Assembly (NCBI GenBank): GCA_021773975.1
Contig: JAJFJN010000041.1
Coordinates: forward strand, 62,001-126,000
Source: Gammaproteobacteria bacterium
GTDB taxonomy: Bacteria > Pseudomonadota > Gammaproteobacteria > Chromatiales > Chromatiaceae
Direction of reading: 5' to 3'
Length of the DNA: 64,000 nucleotides
Under the pieces are notes generated by a model. The model was not told the origin of the DNA, ran no database searches, and saw nothing but the letters and a program-made list of their open reading frames with translations. Positions 57,517 through 64,000 of this stretch are shown one piece after another; position 1 is the stretch's first letter, and the number at the start of each line of letters is the position of its first letter. Made by a program: the position numbers and the translations under genes.

Positions 57517-57842
57517 AGCAGTTTCTATTGATTATATAATCGTGTTATTTTATGTTACGTGGTATAAAAATTATGCTCGGAGCATAGTTAATAGAAATTC
57601 AAGAAATATGATTTATTTCATATTTTAGTTTGAGGCTGGATTGATTTTCGCCACTTTAGATCTGGACAAAGTACATAAAAAGTACATAACCAGAAGGCGC
57701 TTAACAAGGATCATCCATTGTAAAGCTGTTTTAAAAATAGATACTTTAAATATCACGTTTAACAGCATCAATTATTTTTTAAGCTCCTAAATGAGTCCAC
57801 CCTTTAGGCACCAAAGAACGACTGACAGCAACGGTAAAAAAA
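57517..57842. other. 326-bp gap between hemD and hemX with dyads and a tandem repeat
   Basis: The gap holds a dyad TATGCTC-G-GAGCATA (57572-57586), a hairpin AAATATGA-N6-TCATATTT (57604-57625) and an exact tandem copy of AAAGTACATAA (57668-57689). Related genomes usually have hemD and hemX close together. A separate promoter or regulator site for hemXY is likely (inference). No ORF is seen. Confidence 0.55.
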
Positions 57843-59141
57843 ATGACCGATAGCAATGATAAAGAGAAGGCAGCGGAATCAGAAGTAATTGAGTCCATCA
57901 ACGAAACTGAAGAGACTGCAAATGAAGTTGAAGTAACGGCGGTCGATGATGAGCCGCAAGAGGCAGGGTTTACTGAAGAAACGGCCCCACCTGCCAAATC
58001 AACCTCCTCCGCGCTTCTGGCTCTAATAATCTCAATCATAGCGTTTCTGTGCATCATGCTGCTTGGCGGCGGTGGATACTGGTTTGCCAACGAGCAACAA
58101 CGACTACTCTTGGAACAGCAAACATTGTTGCAGAACCAGCTACAAGAACAACTCCAAAGCCAGATCACAACATCTGGAGCAGACCGCAAAGATCTTCGCG
58201 ACAAGGTAGATGCCATCGGCACTGGACTTGCGGGCAGCGAAAGAGACATTGTTGCACACCGGGAGATAGTGGATATCCAGAAAGCCGCTTTCAATAAGCA
58301 GACAGAAGCCTTTGAAAAGCAGCAACAACAGTTTGAAACTGGGAACAAGCGTCTACAACAGAGGGAATCTGAGCTACAGACCACACTTGAAGACGTGCGC
58401 CGTAGCATTGGCCGCACGGGTAGTCAGTGGATGGCCGCTGAAGCAGAATATCTGATGCGGGTAGCCAATCATCGGTTACGGCTAGAACGTGATGAGAAAA
58501 CCGCCCTTTCTGCACTCCAAGCTGCAGATGACCGTCTAAAAGCGACGGGTGATCCGCTTTGGACAGAGGTGCGTGAGGCGCTTGCTGGTGAAATGTCTGG
58601 CTTGCTGACACTGGTCAAGCTAGACACCATTGGCAAAGCAGCCACCCTGGGCAGCATGGTTAAACAGGTTGATAAACTCCGCCTGATTGACGCCTCGGCA
58701 CCAGAGATCCATGTAAAAACCAAAACCTCTGATGCGCTTGCGCTGGAAGATATTGTTGCTAAAGCCAAAGAGCTCCTGGCACAGGGCTGGGCTGGTTTCC
58801 AATCACTGGTTATTGTCCGGCGCCATGACGCACCCGTCACAGCAATGATGCCGCCTGAGCAGCGTTACTTCATCTATCAGAACCTACGCATGCAACTGGA
58901 GGCAGCGCGCTTCGCTATTCTGCGTTCTGATGCCGGGTTATATAATTCCAGCCTGACGACTGTTCAAGAATGGCTAAATGAATTTGTAGTAAAGGATGAT
59001 TCTACTGCTCAAGCCATGGCAGAAGAGCTGGAAGGCCTAATTAAAGTCAACATCCGACCTGAACTACCTGACATCTCAGGTTCTTTACGTCTGTTGCGTG
59101 AAAAAATGAAGGTTGTTGGCTTGGAGGCATCTGCATCATGA
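57843..59141 (+). CDS. hemX: HemX membrane protein
   Basis: 432 aa. Acidic N-terminal stretch, then one membrane helix (SALLALIISIIAFLCIMLLG), a long coiled coil (QQTLLQNQLQEQLQSQITTS, KQQQQFETGNKRLQQRESEL) and a helical C-terminal domain with WMAAEAEYLMRVANHRLRLE. Often mislabelled uroporphyrin-III methyltransferase; it lacks the SAM motif. It ends in an ATGA overlap with hemY. Confidence 0.93.
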   Translation: MTDSNDKEKAAESEVIESINETEETANEVEVTAVDDEPQEAGFTEETAPPAKSTSSALLALIISIIAFLCIMLLGGGGYWFANEQQRLLLEQQTLLQNQLQEQLQSQITTSGADRKDLRDKVDAIGTGLAGSERDIVAHREIVDIQKAAFNKQTEAFEKQQQQFETGNKRLQQRESELQTTLEDVRRSIGRTGSQWMAAEAEYLMRVANHRLRLERDEKTALSALQAADDRLKATGDPLWTEVREALAGEMSGLLTLVKLDTIGKAATLGSMVKQVDKLRLIDASAPEIHVKTKTSDALALEDIVAKAKELLAQGWAGFQSLVIVRRHDAPVTAMMPPEQRYFIYQNLRMQLEAARFAILRSDAGLYNSSLTTVQEWLNEFVVKDDSTAQAMAEELEGLIKVNIRPELPDISGSLRLLREKMKVVGLEASAS

Positions 59142-60415
59142 AATTGCTTTTCTTCTGCTTGATCGCATTGGGCATTGCAGCCTTTGTTGCACTGGGTGTT
59201 CGTGAAGATAGTGGCTATGTTTTAATTGGCTACGATGTGTGGACATTTGAGTCCAGTCTTGCGCTATTTGTGCTTGCGCTCGTTATTGTCTTTTCCGGCA
59301 TGTACATGGCACTGCGTATTTTTGATAATCTTTTATCTGCCCCAGACAAAATGCGCGACTGGAGTTCTCGCCATAGTGCAAAACGAGCCAGAAAAGCCTT
59401 AAACCGCGGGTTGTTGGAGCTATCAGAAGGAGATTGGAAAGGCGCAGAAAAACATCTGCTACGTTTGGCTGATCACTCAGAAACCCCGCTACTCAATTAT
59501 CTGGCTGCTGCGCGCTCTGCACAACAGCAACAAGCCTATGACCGGCGCGATCACTATCTACAGCTGGCTCATTCCTGTATGCCAACTGCAGATGTTGCTG
59601 TTGGCTTGACCCAGGCCGAGTTGCAGATGGCTCATGAGCAGCAGGAGCAGGCACTGGCCACATTACAACATCTACGCAGTATTGCTCCCCATCATACTCA
59701 AGTATTGAAGTTACTAAAGACACTCTATGAGCAATTGGGTGACTGGATTCGGTTGCGTGAACTCCTACCCGAATTGCGTAAACGGAATGTTATTGGTGAA
59801 GATGAACTGGAAGCGCTAGAAATTAATATATACAAAGCGTTTTTGGGAAAAGCGGCAGCTGATGATGATCGAGCCAGATTGCTGCAATCATGGGAGGAGA
59901 TACCACGCAAACGCCACACTGACGAAGCACTGGTTGTTTGTTACGCGCAGCATTTAATGCAAAGAGGGCGTAATGACCAGGCGCGCGATTTGGTATTTGA
60001 TGCCATGCGCAAACAGTGGAGTGAGGCGCTTATTGAACTTTACGGGCAAATTGAATCCAGTGAGCCCAGCAAGCAACTTTCAACAGCTGAAGGGTGGTTA
60101 AGCAGAAAGGCGGATGATGCCATATTGCTTCTCACCTTAGGTCGCTTATGTTTGCGCTGTAAACTTTGGGGTAAGGCTAGAAGCTACTTTGAATCCAGCC
60201 TTAATATCTGTGCATCCTCAACCACTTATCGTGAATTAGGCGCTTTGCTGGAGCAATTGGAGGAGCCTGAAAAGGCTATGGAGAGTTATCGTGCAGGGCT
60301 TGAGCTGCATGTGGAACCTCCTGCATTAAATCTAGAGCCTCCTGTAACAGCAGCAAATGAGGAAACTGTGACAGAAGAACCCGCTGCTCAGCAACTGGAA
60401 CAGAAAATCGCCTAA
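59138..60415 (+). CDS. hemY: HemY, TPR membrane protein of the haem locus
   Basis: 425 aa. Two N-terminal membrane helices (LLFFCLIALGIAAFVALGVR, SLALFVLALVIVFSGMYMAL) and TPR units in the cytoplasmic or periplasmic part (QQEQALATLQHLRSIAPHHT, CRWGKARSYFESSLNIC-like segment, EPEKAMESYRAGLELHV). This is the gammaproteobacterial HemY, unrelated to protoporphyrinogen oxidase of the same name. Its exact role is not settled. Confidence 0.93.
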   Translation: MKLLFFCLIALGIAAFVALGVREDSGYVLIGYDVWTFESSLALFVLALVIVFSGMYMALRIFDNLLSAPDKMRDWSSRHSAKRARKALNRGLLELSEGDWKGAEKHLLRLADHSETPLLNYLAAARSAQQQQAYDRRDHYLQLAHSCMPTADVAVGLTQAELQMAHEQQEQALATLQHLRSIAPHHTQVLKLLKTLYEQLGDWIRLRELLPELRKRNVIGEDELEALEINIYKAFLGKAAADDDRARLLQSWEEIPRKRHTDEALVVCYAQHLMQRGRNDQARDLVFDAMRKQWSEALIELYGQIESSEPSKQLSTAEGWLSRKADDAILLLTLGRLCLRCKLWGKARSYFESSLNICASSTTYRELGALLEQLEEPEKAMESYRAGLELHVEPPALNLEPPVTAANEETVTEEPAAQQLEQKIA

Positions 60416-60444
60416 TACGTCAGTAGGCGCAACCAGAGAAATAG

Positions 60445-60480
60445 CCTCGGACTATGTGTGAAAAGACATATAGTCCGAGG
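60445..60480. terminator. Hairpin between hemY and the convergent parA
   Basis: CCTCGGACTAT (60445-60455) pairs with ATAGTCCGAGG (60470-60480), with partial pairing GTGT/ACAT inside the loop. There is no T-run, but it lies between converging genes, where a terminator is expected. Confidence 0.6.
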
Positions 60481-60509
60481 TAGCAATGTTATATAAAACA
60501 AACCCAGTT

Positions 60510-61184
60510 TTAACTCTTTTTTGCCGTTTGTTTCTTTGGAACTTCAGGCAAACTACTTTTACTACCCAGCCACTCAAGAATGGGATCCCACTGCACCAGA
60601 TCTCGATAAACACTTGAGGGTGCCATTTCAAAAATCCCTAAACCCTGCTCTGCGGAGCGAATATAGTTCTGGCTTTCGCGTAAAGAGGTGAGAAAGGGGA
60701 TATTCAGGCTATTGAGAAACTTTTCCAGCTGTTGGTAGATAATGGTGTTTTCTCTTACACGGTTAGCTACAACTGCAATACGGGTGCGGTGTCGTGATAC
60801 CTGACGGGTGACAAGCAATTCCTGTATAAAACGCGAACAGGCACGGATATCAATTGGTGAAGGCATAACGGGAATAATGAGGGTTTGAACCTGACGTAAA
60901 ACAGTATTAATCTCTTTGCCATGGATGCCTGAGGGTACGTCCATAATCAAATATTCTGTTCCTTTGGCTGGATGAACCTCTTCTTTTACGGCATTAATAC
61001 CGACGATATCTGGGATCCCAGTATAGTCTTGACGAGCCGCCAACCAGTCCAATGCAGAGCCTTGGGGGTCAAAATCAGCTAATAGAACCTTATTGCCTTC
61101 GTCCGCAAACCAAGCCGCTATATTGGTAGCCAGGGTGGTTTTGCCACACCCCCCTTTAGAATTCATCAGCATAATTGTACGCAT
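60510..61184 (-). CDS. Orphan ParA/MinD-family ATPase
   Basis: 224 aa. Deviant Walker A K10-G-G-C-G-K-T-T, Walker A' VLLADFDPQGSALDWL, and Walker B-like YLIMDVPSGI. This is a short ParA that positions cargo on the nucleoid rather than a partition pair, because no ParB or parS is near. Cargo unknown: chemotaxis arrays, plasmids and microcompartments are all possible. Basic C-terminal tail (VPKKQTAKKS). Confidence 0.9.
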   Translation of the reverse strand: MRTIMLMNSKGGCGKTTLATNIAAWFADEGNKVLLADFDPQGSALDWLAARQDYTGIPDIVGINAVKEEVHPAKGTEYLIMDVPSGIHGKEINTVLRQVQTLIIPVMPSPIDIRACSRFIQELLVTRQVSRHRTRIAVVANRVRENTIIYQQLEKFLNSLNIPFLTSLRESQNYIRSAEQGLGIFEMAPSSVYRDLVQWDPILEWLGSKSSLPEVPKKQTAKKS

Positions 61185-61315
61185 AATGTCATTTAGCTCG
61201 TTGAGAGGTTTATCTGATTTTATTTATTTGTTCGATTATAGAAGGTGGCTAAATGTTGTGCATACACAGTTAAATGCGGTGTAAGTGACTACCTTGGTGA
61301 ACAACACCGATACTT

Positions 61316-61951
61316 TTACAACATAGCTTCAATAGTATTTGGCGCATGTGTTTGCCAATGGTTGACGATATGACAGAAAAGCTCAGCTGTCTTCTCTGCG
61401 TCATAAATGGCAGAGTGAGCTTCACGTTCATCCCAATCAATCCCCGCAGCCTCAGCAGAACGAGCCAATACAGTCTGCCCATAGATTAAGGCGGCAAAGG
61501 AGACGGTATCAAAGATGCTAAAAGGATGAAAAGGATTGCGTTTGAATTTGGTGCGTTTCACCGCCGCATTTATAAAGCCAAGATCAAATCCCGCATTATG
61601 CCCAACCAAAATAGCACGATTACAATGGCTGGCTTTGACGGCTTCGCGAATCGGTGTGAAAATCTGATCTAATGCTTTATTTTCTGTTAACGCCATGCGT
61701 AATGGCTGTTCAGGATCAATTCCATTAAAGGCTAATGCCTTTGGGTCTAAATTTGCACCAGGGAAAGGCTCAACATGGCATGCATAGGTCTTAGCAGGAT
61801 GTAAGTAACCCTCATCATCCATACGAATCATCACAGCCGCAATCTCTAGCAAGGCATCTGTCTCTGAATTAAATCCAGCTGTCTCAACATCTACCACTAT
61901 GGGAAGAAAGCCACGAAATCGATTAGCAATTTTTGGGTTATAGTCACACAT
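61316..61951 (-). CDS. rnt: Ribonuclease T
   Basis: 211 aa from the ATG at 61951; a TTG at 62026 would add 25 residues not seen in the family. DEDDh exonuclease: D21-V-E23 in [30 protein letters not shown], and the last His/Asp in [18 protein letters not shown]. It trims tRNA 3' ends and other RNAs. Divergent from yaiI. Confidence 0.95.
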   Translation of the reverse strand: MCDYNPKIANRFRGFLPIVVDVETAGFNSETDALLEIAAVMIRMDDEGYLHPAKTYACHVEPFPGANLDPKALAFNGIDPEQPLRMALTENKALDQIFTPIREAVKASHCNRAILVGHNAGFDLGFINAAVKRTKFKRNPFHPFSIFDTVSFAALIYGQTVLARSAEAAGIDWDEREAHSAIYDAEKTAELFCHIVNHWQTHAPNTIEAML

Positions 61952-62054
61952 ATTTTTACAGGATAAGCCATGAGGGCGGTGATGGATAGAGGCCAAAGGA
62001 TGTCTTGAACAAATAATTTGTACCAATCTAACATTTAACTAAAGTGGCATTATT

Positions 62055-62510
62055 ATGAAGATATGGGTAGACGCAGATGCTTGCCCCACAGTGATTAAAG
62101 AGATCCTGTTTAAGGCAGCAGAGCGTACAGGAGTATTAATCACACTGGTCGCTAATCAACCATTACAGATACCTCGGTCACGCCATGTTAAATTTATTCA
62201 GGTTTCTGCAGGTTTTGATGTGGCTGATAATGAAATAGTCAAAAGAGTTGAGGCGGGAGATCTTGTGATTACAAGTGATATTCCTTTGGCAGCAGAGGTG
62301 ATTGAAAAAAAAGCGAATGCACTTAACCCTCGAGGTGAGCTTTATTCAGTTGACAATATCAGAGCACGTTTAAATATGCGGGATTTTATGGACACGCTAC
62401 GATCCAGTGGAATACACACCGGTGGCCCATCTACTTTAAGTCAAAGTGACCGGCAATTGTTCGCAAACAACCTAGATAAATTATTAACGCAGAATGTGCC
62501 ACCAAGATAA
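62055..62510 (+). CDS. yaiI: YaiI/YqxD (UPF0178) family protein
   Basis: 151 aa. PIN-like fold: [20 protein letters not shown] at the start, VVKRVEAGD-like block with [32 protein letters not shown] and a C-terminal [20 protein letters not shown]. Acidic residues suggest a nuclease-like site; no activity is settled. Confidence 0.94.
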   Translation: MKIWVDADACPTVIKEILFKAAERTGVLITLVANQPLQIPRSRHVKFIQVSAGFDVADNEIVKRVEAGDLVITSDIPLAAEVIEKKANALNPRGELYSVDNIRARLNMRDFMDTLRSSGIHTGGPSTLSQSDRQLFANNLDKLLTQNVPPR

Positions 62511-62583
62511 CATTGATATTTTTTTAAAGAGACCATTTATTTGGTGATTAGCGTCCCAGCCCGCTCCACGCGCCCACATCCCT

Positions 62584-62629
62584 AGGTCTATCAGGCATGA
62601 GTCCTGACAGGCACCCCAGGAGCAGACCT
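62584..62629. ncRNA. Structured segment upstream of phnD-like gene (possible leader)
   Basis: AGGTCT (62584-62589) pairs with AGACCT (62624-62629), enclosing TCAGG-CATGAGT-CCTGA (62591-62607). The segment is GC-richer than its surroundings. It lies 78 bp before the PhnD-type gene and could be part of its leader or a small operator. I do not recognise a riboswitch class. Confidence 0.35.
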
Positions 62630-62706
62630 CAATTTAAATGCACAGCTGCCGATAACAAGCTGAGCAGGTACTCAAAAAGAGCCAAATTGATTATCCAAAG
62701 GTATCG

Positions 62707-63657
62707 ATGACAAACAGCACCAAACTCAATCGGTTGCTAATTAGATGGATCTGTATAGCTACACTCTCATTATTCCTGAGCCATAACGCCATGGCTGAAT
62801 CGCAACAGGTAAAAATGGTGGTGACCGCAGCCTTTGTCTCCGACAAAGGTTTGAACGTCTATGAAGATCTGGCCAAATATGTAGCCGATAAACTTGATTG
62901 GGATGTTGATGTCATATCGGGGCTCTCCTATGACGAATCCAATTCCTTATTAGAGAAAGGCATCATTCAAGTAGGCTTCGTCTGTGGTTTACCCTATGTA
63001 CAAATGTCTAGAAAAGATAGTTACCATTTGATGGCAGCTCCGGTAATGGCCATGAAAAAGGGCACCTTCCCCGACGCCAAGGGTTACGAGGATGTGCCTG
63101 GTAAATATTACGCCTATACCATCGTCCGCAAGGATTCACCGCTAAGCAGCTGGGAAGAGCTTAAGGGGAAAACCTACGCCTTTAACGAAACGATAAGCAA
63201 CTCTGGTTACAACATGCCCCGTTATAAGCTGATCCAACTTGGGGCAAATAGCTGGGAGGAGTATTTCTCAAAGGTGATAGTCTCAGGCTCCCATGAAGAG
63301 TCCATTCGCCTGGTATCTCAGGGCATAGTGGATGCCAGCTCTGTCGACTCCCTGGTGCTGGATTATGACCGTACCATCGGTGACCCCGATGCACTGAATG
63401 TAAAGATTATCGAGCACCTGCACCCCGGTGGCGCAGGGATTCCACCCGTAGTCATGAGTAACAAGGCAGACCCAGCCATCCACAAGGCCTTTCTCGACCT
63501 GCTATTAAACATGCACAAGGATCCAGAGGGAATGAAGATATTGGAAAAGGCGCTGATATCGCACTTCATGGCCCCGAATGATGCCAACTATGATGATATC
63601 CGCATGATGGAAGATACAGCCCGCAAGGCAAGCTTCCAGGATTATACTGGTTTATGA
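62707..63657 (+). CDS. PhnD-type periplasmic binding protein (phosphate/phosphonate family)
   Basis: 316 aa with a signal peptide (WICIATLSLFLSHNAMA). The mature part is a two-lobe binding protein: VVTAAFVSDKGLNVYEDLAK, ISGLSYDESNSLLEKGIIQV, VCGLPYVQM and VSQGIVDASSVDSLVLDYDR. Family PF12974. No PhnC/E transporter is next to it; instead a sensor-like membrane gene follows at 63765, so it may feed a signal rather than transport. Ligand unknown. Confidence 0.9.
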   Translation: MTNSTKLNRLLIRWICIATLSLFLSHNAMAESQQVKMVVTAAFVSDKGLNVYEDLAKYVADKLDWDVDVISGLSYDESNSLLEKGIIQVGFVCGLPYVQMSRKDSYHLMAAPVMAMKKGTFPDAKGYEDVPGKYYAYTIVRKDSPLSSWEELKGKTYAFNETISNSGYNMPRYKLIQLGANSWEEYFSKVIVSGSHEESIRLVSQGIVDASSVDSLVLDYDRTIGDPDALNVKIIEHLHPGGAGIPPVVMSNKADPAIHKAFLDLLLNMHKDPEGMKILEKALISHFMAPNDANYDDIRMMEDTARKASFQDYTGL

Positions 63658-63660
63658 GCC

Positions 63661-63768
63661 ATGCACAGATCCACCTTGCCTCAGATTGGTGTTAATTCCA
63701 AAGATACCTGGAATAAGGATTACACCCCGACCTATAGCATTGATGCCCAATCACACCGCATGCAATGA
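63661..63768 (+). CDS. Possible 35-aa ORF between the binding protein and the sensor gene
   Basis: ATG at 63661 to TGA at 63768, a peptide with SKDTWNKDYTPTYSIDAQSH. It starts 3 bp after the binding-protein stop and its stop overlaps the next ATG (ATGA). No ribosome site is clear. It may be a coupling leader for the sensor gene or a remnant. Low confidence. Confidence 0.3.
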   Translation: MHRSTLPQIGVNSKDTWNKDYTPTYSIDAQSHRMQ

Positions 63769-64000
63769 GCATTCAAACTAAACTTACCCTCGCATTTCTC
63801 ATCATCATACTGTTCCCAGGGATTGCCACGCTCTACGTGCAGCAATCCAAAATGGAAGAAGCGATATACCATTTTCATGAGCAAAAAGGCAGAGTTAACG
63901 CGGAGCGCCTGGTCACGCATGAGATATCAAGCATGCTGGATGCTGCTTCCAACTATGCACAGTTCCTCGCGTTAGACAGCAACATCGTCAAGGCTACTTA
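63765..64000 (+). CDS. Sensor-like membrane protein, cut by window edge
   Basis: Open from ATG 63765 to the edge (78 full codons). MSIQTKLTLAFLIIILFPGI is a membrane-anchor start, followed by a periplasmic helical domain (MEEAIYHFHEQKGRVNAERL, THEISSMLDAASNYAQFLAL). This is the N-terminus of a histidine kinase, chemoreceptor or GGDEF sensor; the rest lies outside. The PhnD-like protein upstream may be its periplasmic partner. Confidence 0.75.
   Translation, partial: MSIQTKLTLAFLIIILFPGIATLYVQQSKMEEAIYHFHEQKGRVNAERLVTHEISSMLDAASNYAQFLALDSNIVKAT

Noticed and set aside
57779-58417. 212-codon Ser/Cys-rich open frame on the minus strand
   Set aside because: It is antisense to hemX, which has clear family features and codon use; the antisense frame has low-complexity composition.
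60510-61184. Plasmid partition locus
   Set aside because: ParA stands alone with no ParB gene or parS-like repeats; surrounding genes are chromosomal core.

Overview
The window is a 64 kb piece of a gammaproteobacterial chromosome. The main evidence is gene order: argH facing algZ-algR-hemC-hemD-hemX-hemY, with lysA-lptM and a class I adenylate cyclase beside it, and glyQ-glyS-gmhB as an operon. Families typical of the class are also present (DUF1820, the TIGR04211-type SH3 protein, TtcA, RNase T, DbpA). Base composition looks moderate, about mid-40s percent GC by eye (not computed). I cannot name a genus. There is no phage, insertion sequence, CRISPR array, rRNA or tRNA that I can support, so this is mostly core chromosome with small accessory pockets.

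Layout. 1-10.5 kb: gmhB (cut by the edge), glyS, glyQ, a decayed truncated-haemoglobin gene, a TPR lipoprotein, a gamma-carbonic-anhydrase-like protein, prlC, an SH3/TM protein, hisG, a one-domain voltage-gated channel with a calcium-type filter, and a secreted unknown. 10.7-15.6 kb: a four-gene operon on the minus strand encoding a Sel1-repeat membrane protein, an exported SH3-like/VWA protein resembling the C-terminal sensor half of PpkA, an ABC ATPase and an FtsX-type permease. This is the least conventional system in the window. 15.8-21.6 kb: an AI-2E family permease, a lipoprotein, TraB, YqiA, TtcA and DbpA. 21.6-23.1 kb: an accessory pocket with a 29-aa single-helix membrane peptide, a stand-alone HIRAN protein, a short orphan transcription unit and a gutted EamA transporter.

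23.1-33 kb: a secreted unknown, a WYL regulator, rsfS, metH, a PPGL-repeat lipoprotein, a GT2 plus polytopic TPR protein pair, and a TVP38/VTT membrane protein. 33-37.7 kb: a TRAP transporter locus (DctM, DctQ, DctP and the TatT lipoprotein) interrupted by a cupin and a c-type cytochrome. 37.8-43.9 kb: an AGCS symporter, a DksA-like protein, DUF1820 and Fur on one strand, then hisI-gloB-dihydroorotase on the other. 43.9-44.5 kb: a 592-bp AT-rich gap with a near-consensus CRP site. 44.5-60.4 kb: an XRE regulator, a class II glutamine amidotransferase, lysA-lptM, cyaA with a PAS/degenerate-GGDEF partner, argH, algZR and hemCDXY. 60.5-64 kb: an orphan ParA ATPase, RNase T, YaiI, and a PhnD-type binding protein followed by a sensor-like membrane protein cut by the right edge.

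How the parts connect. cAMP made by CyaA could act through the CRP-like site 4.6 kb away. AlgZR lies upstream of the haem genes as in Pseudomonas. The VWA/ABC operon has the parts list of the TagT/TagS-PpkA signalling arm of type VI secretion, but no kinase, phosphatase or secretion gene is present, so its role here is open. Two clear pseudogenes (globin, EamA) suggest mild ongoing gene loss, unless the single-base shifts in the globin are sequencing errors.
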